A program made the translations under genes and the position numbers. Shown here one piece after another: positions 55,784 to 64,000 of a stretch of 64,000 nucleotides of DNA (position 1 is the stretch's first letter; every line of letters begins with the position of its first letter). The notes below the pieces were generated by a model. The model saw only the letters and a program-made list of their open reading frames with translations, had not been told where the DNA came from and made no database searches. Source of the stretch: Escallonia rubra (lineage: Eukaryota; Streptophyta; Magnoliopsida; Escalloniales; Escalloniaceae); the NCBI GenBank assembly GCA_033065855.1, contig JAVXUO010002345.1:1-64000 (forward strand), given 5' to 3'.

Positions 55784-56519
55784 ATTTAAACTGATGGAGT
55801 TAAATTGATTCAATTTAACTTCATCACTTTGGACAAATTTATGGAGTTAAAGGAGACAAACAAATTATGGACTCTAAAGTGTTTCATTTATGGGCCTCTA
55901 AAGTGTTTGGCCCGCATAAAGCAGTGAATTTATCTATGTAAGGTATAACTTCATCCTTTAACTCCATGGAAGGCAAAACAATTTATGGAATTCATTTCCA
56001 TAAATTGATAGAGATGTGGAAGCGACAGGAATCTGGAAAACCTGGTAGGCTGAACTCTTTTTTCGGCAAGTCTATATCGGCAAAAGCAAATCATGCCTAC
56101 CCATGGATGAAGTTGCCTTTATCACCTAAATTTATGTCCAAACCATCTTCCTAGAATCAATTACACTTAAAAATTGCATAGTCAACGATTAAAGTAATTC
56201 CAAATATCACCAAACAACACTATCAATTAGTGCACAAATAAACCACACGAGACAACATGTTAACGTAAAAACCCTCCAACATGAACATAAAAACCACGGA
56301 TAAACTCTAAAATATTTTCATTGTTTCAACAATAATGTTGGTTAAAAAGTTTTCTTTTTCACTTGAAGCAAGTAAAGGCTTACAATAATCAAGCAGTATG
56401 TTGGGTTATGATTGAAATCATGAAAACAATAGAGGGGTGGTGAATAGGTTTCTAAAAAAATCAAAAGATTAAAAAGTTTTCTTTTTCACTTGAGGGGTGG
56501 TGAATAGGATTTTTGTCAC
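55784..56519. other. No recognisable gene
   Basis: AT-rich intergenic DNA. The phrase AAAAAGTTTTCTTTTTCACTTGA occurs twice (56344 and 56470) and GAGGGGTGGTGAATAGG occurs twice (56432 and 56493), a short duplication. An open frame at 55966-56154 has no family signature and is not called. Confidence 0.45.
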
Positions 56520-57800
56520 TAACTGAAATTTATCGTTTAGTTATATATGCTTTTTCTGTAATACTAAAAGTAAGAGTAATAAATAGATTAGATGTCCAAA
56601 TTCAAGGTAAGTTGAGACTTAATAAAAAGATACATTAGATGTCCAAATCGAAAGTAACCTGAGATTTAATAAATAATAGAGATCAAAATTGAAGGTAAGC
56701 TGAGAATTAATAATTAATAGAAGTCCAAATTCAAAACCTGAGACTTCAGCAAAGAGTTGAGAATAAAAAATGAACACAAACAAATCCATTTTTTAGCAAC
56801 ATAAGAATACGTAGTTGAACCGGTAAAAATTGAAGTCCAGCACTAGATATAAATCAAATAAGTCCCAAGATACTAATATGTTACTTTGGTTTTCAAAAAA
56901 CGAAGATAGAATTTTGCCTTGCCTAAGGTTACGATGTGTTGTGGCTCGAACCAAGGTTGTAGAAAAATTGCAATCCCGTGAAAAAATAGTATCATTGAAT
57001 AAAGACTGCGACATTTTTACGTATTTTTGGTGACTAATATTATGAACATTGATTTTGCCTTACTAATTCTATCACCAACCGTGATTTTGCTGTCTAGTTT
57101 TGCACACTTTAACTATAATAATAACATCAAAAATAACAAATAGATTCTAATTCGAAATTCAAGGTAAGTTGAGACTTAATAAATAGATTAGAAGTCTAAA
57201 TTTAAGGTAAAGCTGATAGTTAACAAATAATAGAGGTTCAAATTCAAGGTAGGCTTAGACTTCATCAAAGCGTTACGAGTTGCTAATAATAAAAGAATGA
57301 CATATGCAGCAAAAAGTGTTCAGCGGCAAAAACAGCAATTTAGCCACATTTAACTCTTTTACTCATTTTCATCATTTGTTTGATCCAGGTTTAGAATACC
57401 ATTTCCACGAAACTTGGCATCGTAACGTGGGCCTTACACCGTTATGAAGCTGTTATCTGAACCATTTGATAGTGTCAAATGGAGAAAAATATATTTCTCT
57501 CACTCATTGAGCCATATATCCTTCCAACAACATATTAGAAGCGTTGATTTTACTTCACTAATTTTATCACTAATCATAATTCTGTCTTTTATTTTTGTGC
57601 ATTTTAACTGTAATGATGACATTGAAAATACCAAATAGATTAGAAATCCAAATTTAATGTAAGTAGAGACTTAATAAAAATTAGACGTCCAAATGCAAGG
57701 TAAGCTGAAAGTTAATGAATAATAGAGGCTCGAATTCAAGATAAGTTGAGACATAATAAATAATAGAGATCTAATTTCAAGATAAACAGAAAGTTCAAAA
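56520..57800. repeat. Repeat clusters built on a GTCCAAATTCAAGGTAAG phrase
   Basis: Three clusters (about 56570-56760, 57140-57280 and 57630-57800) repeat a roughly 60-bp phrase such as AATAAATAGATTAGA-GTCCAAATTCAAGGTAAG-TTGAGACTTAATA. The last two belong to a larger unit of about 494 bp, since GATTTTGCCTTACTAATTC (57051) and GATTTTACTTCACTAATTT (57545) start matching stretches. Within it 57330-57480 matches GLR downstream DNA (CATCATTTGTTTGATCCAGG vs 25886). No coding signal. Confidence 0.65.
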
Positions 57801-58675
57801 AATTATACATGACAAAATTCTAAATAGAAATTTGTCTTTTACTTAATCTTATTGATAATGATATTAATATTAATATGGAAAATTTTTTGCTTCTATCCGG
57901 GTTATACGAAAATTCCTACAACTCGTTGTATAACGATAACTAATCGTCATTAGATATTTTTAGTGGCTTAACTGGTATTAGTTTTAACAAAACTTCTAAA
58001 CATCTTTTTAGCATCATCAGATAAAAGTCATTAAAAACATTTCGCAATCATTAATTATCGTTATACAAAATCTTCCTACATTTTTACAACCCAGATAGCA
58101 GGAAAATAAAAGTTCTTATCAATATTGATACTGATATTGATATGGATGTTTCTACAATGCACCAAAAAGAATTTTCTAATGATATTGATATTGATATTGA
58201 TGTTAGTACTATGCACCAAAAAACAGTTCTTATTGATATTGATACAACCTTCACGAACTTACTACGTAGGAGACCAACTAGATGGAAATCAAAGAAGGCA
58301 GCCGACCCTTCTCTCTGAATAAAGGCACAAAACTGCATTGATTATGGTGGAACGGAGCGGACAATTCTTTTCCCTAGACGACACGACAAATTGATGAACG
58401 CCTTAAGATGTCAAACAGCTTGGCGTTTCCATCCTAGCTGTTCCAAATCAATGGCTCCACCCCAGACTGAGTGGTCTCCCGTTTAAAATAAACATTCAAA
58501 ATTTCAGTAACCATCTGAGGTACTGGAAACATTCTGGAAAAAAGAGAAGCACGTCCATACTCAAAATCAAAAAATGATTTTAAGCGTCTTAGATCACTTT
58601 TAAAATGTACCTTGGATTATAAAAACTAGCGACCATTATAAGTGACCCAAATTCGAGAATAGCCTGTTTGCGAGT
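57801..58675. other. No recognisable gene; GATATT microsatellite
   Basis: About 58105-58245 holds GATATTGATATTGAT-type runs and a duplicated phrase CTATGCACCAAAAA/CAATGCACCAAAAA. Open frames here are products of the repeat. About 58350-58500 is of unknown nature. Confidence 0.5.
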
Positions 58676-58850
58676 TTTGAAAGGAGAGAAAAGAAAAGAA
58701 AGGAAGAGAAGAGAAGAGAAGAGAAGAGAAGATAAAGGGAGAGAAGGGAATACAATTTTTCTTTCTCTTGTTTGTGAGTTTAAAAGAGAAAGGAAAACAT
58801 TATTCATTTCCCTTGTTTGTGAGTTAAGAAGAAAAGAAAAGAAAATATAC
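58676..58850. repeat. GA-rich low-complexity DNA with triplicated phrase
   Basis: Runs of GAGAAGAGAAGAGAA. The phrase TTTG(C/T)GAGTT followed by a GAAAGGA-like tract occurs three times (58667, 58772 and 58815). Confidence 0.75.
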
Positions 58851-58989
58851 AACATTACATATATAACCCTTATACAATAGTGTACTAACTCAAATAAAGA
58901 TTTCAAAGCATGATCCTAACTAAGAACATAATTCAGACGGGAAAAAAATTGGTCATCAAGGATATCACAGAAAGTTTATACAATATTAA

Positions 58990-59690
58990 TGTGATAAGTC
59001 TCATATCACCGGTTAATGCCACAATAAAAAAAACACACAAACTAACAATGAGTTGACTACAAACATTCGATCATCCAAATTTAACTAATGTCAAACTAAA
59101 AGCATAATAATCAGTTTATGAGTCAACGTTAATGGCTGTCCGGATTGCATGCTCGGACCCCCTAATCTGTTCATACAAGGCTTGCAAAATAATGATTTAA
59201 AGATTTGAAAACATTAAAGCAACCAACATTGAATACAAAGACAAAAATTAAACAAATTAACTCGAACTTACATCGATCCGCTGGGAAATATCTGAAACAA
59301 AGTCCCCCGCCCGATGTACATCGTCCTTATCCTTCTTTCTCACGTTATACGTCAGAGCTATGACCTCATCCGTCTCCAGGTCCAGGTGCTCAACCGCATT
59401 CTTATGTCGAATGACGTCGTGAGCCACCGAATCCCCCTCCCCCCCCCGCGCGTGTGCGTGGGATCTTTCTCATGTCTGTTCTTGGCCCCACTCCTACTCT
59501 TGGCCTCCCAGGCTGGATCAGTCCTCCACCAATCAATCATCTGCCCACATACAGATGGAGATATCCAATGATGGGGATATTCCTTCAACTCCTCTATCAG
59601 GGCACCCTCAGGCAGCATCTTCTTCACCCGGTCTCGTGCGTCGTGCAGCCATCGGCGGTAATTATATCTAATTTAAATAGGGTAGAAAAT
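58990..59690 (-). pseudogene. CACTA TNPA-type fragment, reverse orientation
   Basis: On the minus strand 59627-59358 reads KKMLPEGALIEELKEYPHHW, QMIDWWRTDPAWEAKSRSGA and KNRHEKDPTHT. This is clearly related to 40827-40995 of the CACTA element (Transposase_24/Ptta type). The exon continues toward 59270 in another frame (VRKKDKDDVHRAGDFVSDIS), then an intron-like stretch. A last exon part (LYEQIRGSEHAIRTAIN) lies near 59110-59180. A frame break lies near 59420, and no termini were found. It is an isolated fragment. Confidence 0.7.
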
Positions 59691-59974
59691 AAATAGGATT
59701 TTTGAATTGTATATATCTAATTTTAAAAAGTTAAACTCTAAATGAAGAGACCCATTAAGTTAGAGAAGTATCACATGTAAAGTTGAAGCTTACGCGCCAG
59801 AAGGAAAATATTCTTAAAAAATCTTACGTGTTGTAAAGATAGAGTTCTAAAAATTCTACATATCACAATTTTAAGCGAAGGTTTCACCATATATATAATC
59901 ATATATGTATTTTCAACGTTGAAGGTAGGTATAACCAAAAAATATCTACAATATTGATAAATACAATTTGAGTG

Positions 59975-60197
59975 TATAAATAATACAAAAGAGTGTAAAA
60001 ATAACCTCGTTTTATTTATATTTACCTTCTAAATAAGTTTATCATGTAAGAAACTGAGAGTGCATAAAATGACAATCTTCAACGAAGGTTCCTCTTCAAT
60101 TTAATTTGTTTCTAGATGGTCAATTTACTTAGTAATCACCGTTTAGCGCCGGATCTCAACTTGATTCTTTGACTCAATCAACGAAGTTACCTCTGAT
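59975..60197 (+). promoter_or_regulatory. Duplicate GLR promoter block
   Basis: TATAAATAAT (59975), TTTACCTTCTAAATAAG, GAAGGTTCCTCTTC, and ACTCAATCAACGAAGTTACCTC match the 19780-19993 region directly upstream of GLR copy A. Here the homology stops at 60197. It resumes from about 61685 before copy B, with a second copy of ACTCAATCAA...CGAAGTTACCTC. About 1.5 kb of other DNA therefore separates this promoter block from the copy B coding start. Confidence 0.55.
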
Positions 60198-61640
60198 TGG
60201 TTGCACATGATTCGTGCCTGTGATGCATGTTCTTGACTCATGTTCGAGTGCACTTGTACTCTAGAGACCGACTATTTTTGGTGGTCATGACTCTTCGTCT
60301 AAAAACCCTTTTACCAGACCCTCAGAAAACTAACCAGCAGTTGCCTTCAAAAGGAGTGTAATGGTAGCATTCCCCTTTCTGGGATCTTGCTCACGTTAGG
60401 TTGATTGCTGATGTTTTGCTATAAAGAATTTTGTACTTAGTCTCTCTCCATAAATGCTCCTTCTAACGTCTGCCCCCATCCCCCTGTCATTTTAGCAACC
60501 CAAAAAGCAAAAATTACCATCAAACCCCAAGTTCGAACATTTGGGTATCTCATAGGCTGAACACTAGAAGCAGAAATAATTTAAATCACTTATATGCTGA
60601 CTATTGGAAGCAGAAAGAGAATACAGGAAATAAAATGCAGCAATGACAAATTATATAAATGTAAAGAAATCTAATCGCGCAATATTGGAATTTATTACCC
60701 AACATTAGAACATAAGATTTTTAACACATGTAAGACATTTATTCCCCAAGTTTAGTTGCAAATCTGGCTCTGAAAGTCAGAAAAATGAAATTCCGTTGAA
60801 AATGCCGCAAAAAAAAAATATTATTTCAACACTGAAGATAAACATCTCTTTGAGAATTTTCTATTTCTAATTCGAGCTTCACCTATTGTTTATGCGAGTT
60901 TATCAATGAACTAAAGGCATTTCACGTACTTACTTTGCATCTAGCTAATGAGGACCTTGCCAAATCAATTGTACATTATTCCATATTGTTTGAGAGGGCA
61001 AGAGACATGTGTGTAGCAAAAGTGGGAAAGAGTGTAAAACGAAAAAGATAAAGGCCAAAGAGAGCAAGCATTTATCAGCCAAAGAGAGAGGGTAGGAGTG
61101 GGCGATGGTAGAGGTTGTAATTACATACGGTATGTGAGATTGAAGTCCAAATTTAAGTTATAATAAGTGTATTAGAAGTTAGATTAATAGTTTTAATAAG
61201 AAGTCCATATTCGAAGTCCAAGTTGAAGGTACAATAAGTAGATTAGAAATCTAGATTAATTGTAATAATATTAAGAAATTTAGGATAGAAGTCCAAGTTC
61301 AAGGCCCACTCAAGGTATAATAAGTCGATGAGAAGTCAAGATTAATTATAATAATACTTAGAAGTCTAAGTTCAAGGTCTACCTCAACCATAATAAGTGG
61401 ATTAGAATTTTAAATTAATCATAAAAATAATAAGAAGTGTAGGTTAAAAGATCAAGTTCAAAGTTACTCTCAAGAATCGGAAAAAGACACGTGACGACAT
61501 TACGGAGAGAGGAAATAGTCTTTTATATATTTTTTTATATTATATTTATAAATATATTTATATGACATGATTGATGGATGATTGATATTGATTGATTGAT
61601 GTGGAATTGATGTCACTACTGTTCAACAAAAAAAATTTGT
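60198..61640. other. No gene seen; tandem repeat at 61139-61470
   Basis: 60198-61130 holds no recognisable gene or GLR exon. 61139-61470 carries about four degenerate 80-90-bp units built on GAAGTCCAAGTTCAAGGT and AATAAGTAGATTAGAA, related in style to the 56520-57800 clusters. The stretch lies between two copies of the GLR leader phrase and may be an insertion or duplication product. Confidence 0.5.
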
Positions 61641-61787
61641 CTTGAACTGGAGGGTCTCAATTTGATTTTTGGATCTCAATTTGATTTTTGGACTCAATCA
61701 AATCAACGAAGTTACCTCCGACTTTAGACCACGAAGTTCTATTATAAGATACAACAACGCTTGCTCAAGTAAGGCGTAGCAAATGAA

Positions 61788-64000
61788 ATGGATGGCAAAA
61801 CTTGCTTTAATCTCTTTCTTTTTGTCATCCTTTTTGAGCTACACTTGAAGGCTATACTTTTCACGAGTGCAAGAGAGACGAATAAAATCGTAGTACAGAA
61901 CTCAAAGGTTGATTCCAACTTGCCTTGTCCTACCCCTAGTGGAGGTACGTGATTGTTTTGAGTTCATAGGTGCACAAAAGTTGGTGTGTCTGACGAACAT
62001 AAAGATGCAACACCTCCGTACTCATATTTAAGCATTGGTGATTTTATTACGAGTACTTGGTTATTGTACCATGTTAATTACGTAACGCGATTGTTGCTTA
62101 GTTATGGTATATCTATCATTACTCTATTTTAAGAAATTCCAAACTTCTTATTATTGATTTCTTCTTTTTGACACTGTAGGGCAGCAAGACACTGCTCGGT
62201 CCGATGGGGATATTCCCATGAAGTGGAACGTTTGTGTTCCAAAAAAAGATGGCTTTACTGAATTTGTTCGTGTGGACAATAGAACATGTACATTGATCGA
62301 TGGCTTTTCTATAGAGGTGTTCTGTGCCGCGTTACAGAAACTTCCTTATAGGATTGAACCTAATTTTACGGTTTTGTCGGAGCAAAATTGTAGCGCAATT
62401 CAAGACTACAGCATTATGCTTCATCAGCTTGGCCAGGTTAGTTGAAGGCCCTCAACTCATTTTTTTTTTCTTTCTTCTAATTGCTCTGGCTAATGAAAAT
62501 CAAGCGACTAAAATACTTTGTCCCAAATATTGCCATTACGACTAAACTACGACTCTGTCTTGTTCTTACAAGAGGTTGCATTGGTGGATCTTGCCACTAC
62601 AGGCACCAATTTGCCGGAAAAAAAGGCAGGCTTCTCGAACAAACTATTCAGTTGCAACATTTGTCGCCACTAATGACATATTCATTTGTGATCATGTATT
62701 TCTTCTTAATCAGAATTAATCACTGAAAAGGCTAAAAGATATAATGTTTTCTAAGTGCAAAAGATCAATTAACACCAAAGCAATAACTTTTGAAACCTTA
62801 GAATGACGATAACTTTTTCTTTTATATGCTAAATAGGAGCTTTAGAGTCTGAGTTTGAAACAGTCTTGTGATGCAGTGGTAGGAGATATAACAATTTTGA
62901 GTAGTCGGACATCCTTTGTTGAGTTTACGCTGCCATACATGACCTCTGGAGTCTATAAACTGCTCCCAGCACAGGGAGGCAGCACGCGCAAAAGCATATG
63001 GACCTTTCTAAAACCCTTTAGTTGGGAGCTTTGGCTGACAATGGGCGTAACTTGCATGCTGGCTGGAGCAGCATTTCAATTCTTAGAACGTCGTGTCAAC
63101 AACGAACTTGAAGCTCCGTGGCATCAACAAATCTTCATGCTCTTCTGGTTCCCATTTTCTGCCTTCACCTTTCCTGAAGGTAATTTCTTATCTGCCTTTA
63201 TTAGTTTCCGAGTAACTAGTAACTTAATTTGGTATCAGAGTTCTGATTTAGCAGGGTTTTGGTCCCCTTTTATTGTAATGCAATTTGCACTATGGCTTTT
63301 TGTCCACTTAATTGTGGTGCAACTTGATTTGTTTTTTCACGTACAACCGAGAGCTTCTACGGGAAGGGAAGTGTTAAAACATGATATATTTTTTCTTTAT
63401 TTATTCTCTGAAATGTTGAGCTTTTAGAGTAACTGTAACTTAACGCACTTTAAAGTCAATACATTAAATAGTGGAGTGGAAATAACGATCCATCCATGCT
63501 TAGATAAAACATCAAATCAAACATTTTTCCCTTTGTTGGTAAATTTTTGGCAACAGAAATATAATGTCATAAGAAGAATTTTTGCAAGCTAATGAAACAT
63601 GCTGCTACATCTTCTCTACCAGTGACAGGGGGTATGGCTAACCCATGGTCGAAGGTTGTGATGATCATATGGTTATGCATGGTATTCGTGGTAATTCAGG
63701 CTTACACAGCCAATTTATCCTCCATTTTCACTGTAGATCAGTTGCAACCCATTGAACCTAGCGAAATCAAGTCAATTGGGTACCAAGAAGGCTCTTTCGT
63801 GAGGGATTTACTACAAATCCAGTACAGTAACTCTATGTCCCTCAAGGCATACACGACCATTGACCAATATCACGAAGCCTTGATGAACAAGAGCGTTGAT
63901 GTGATCTATGATGAGCTTCCCTACGTAAACCTCTTCCTCCAGAAGCACGGATCCAACTACACGAAAGTTGGGCCCATATATGAGAGAACCGGGTTAGGCT
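61788..64000 (+). CDS. Glutamate receptor-like channel, copy B, ATD-less (partial at right edge)
   Basis: A predicted ligand-gated cation channel. Exons 61788-61944, 62180-62436, 62864-63179 and 63629-beyond 64000, with GT/AG borders and matching phases (1, 0, 1); no stop in any exon seen. Exon 1 is a signal peptide (MDGKTCFNLFLFVILF). Exon 2 passes in 12 codons from GQQDTARSDGD to the ligand-binding start VPKKDGFTEFVRVD. The roughly 400-residue amino-terminal LIVBP-like domain of ordinary GLRs is absent. Exon 3 keeps the ligand-binding Arg (SSRTSFVEFTLPYM), TM1 and the pore FWFPFSAFTFPE. Exon 4 has TM3 with QAYTANLSSIFTVDQL and the acidic YDELPYVNLFL. The last exon with TM4 should lie just past the window, as in copy A. 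It is probably a GLR2-like clade member; expression is unknown. Confidence 0.85.

Noticed and set aside
58589-58906. 105-codon minus-strand frame and its complement
   Set aside because: Direct product of the GA-rich tract and the triplicated phrase; no protein signature.

Overview
This is nuclear DNA of a flowering plant. The signs are spliced genes with GT..AG introns, plant-type glutamate receptor-like (GLR) channels, Tat-lineage Ty3/gypsy retrotransposons, TNP2-type CACTA, BED-finger hAT and Stowaway transposons, and AT-rich intergenic DNA. A eudicot is the most likely source; I cannot narrow it further. No bacterial-style genes, rRNA, tRNA or CRISPR were seen.

Layout. 1-1153: unassigned edge with low-complexity DNA. 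1159-17030: one very long Tat-type retroelement with 5-bp target duplications. It has a doubled left LTR, gag and pol, an antisense plant-mobile-domain cargo, and a nine-copy 106-bp tandem array. 17051-18785: a solo LTR only 15 bp away. 20053-24974: GLR copy A, five exons, two single-base lesions. 26049-33000: a degenerate hAT element, split by a 3.76-kb Del/Tekay-like solo LTR, which itself carries a 655-bp non-autonomous hAT. 33122-33457: an unexplained cluster of hairpins. 33505-36200: a second hAT fragment and simple duplications. 36200-42196: a decayed CACTA element. 44346-46090: a decayed FAR1/FRS (MULE-derived) gene. 46480-49200: a degenerate AT-rich tandem array. 49661-54115: a truncated second Del/Tekay-like LTR holding a complete-looking small TR-GAG element (50963-52957). 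54730-55775: a hAT element with perfect 8-bp duplications. 55776-61640: repeats, a CACTA fragment and duplicated GLR flanks. 61788-64000: GLR copy B, open in every exon seen and running off the right edge.

The only credible host gene family is the GLR pair. Flanking remnants at 49510-49660, 54120-54370, 57330-57480 and 59975-60197 indicate that the locus was a larger GLR tandem array, since broken up by transposons. Copy B is the most interesting item. Its splice phases join a signal peptide directly to the ligand-binding and channel core, with no amino-terminal (LIVBP-like) domain.

All calls come from reading the sequence. No database search was run.
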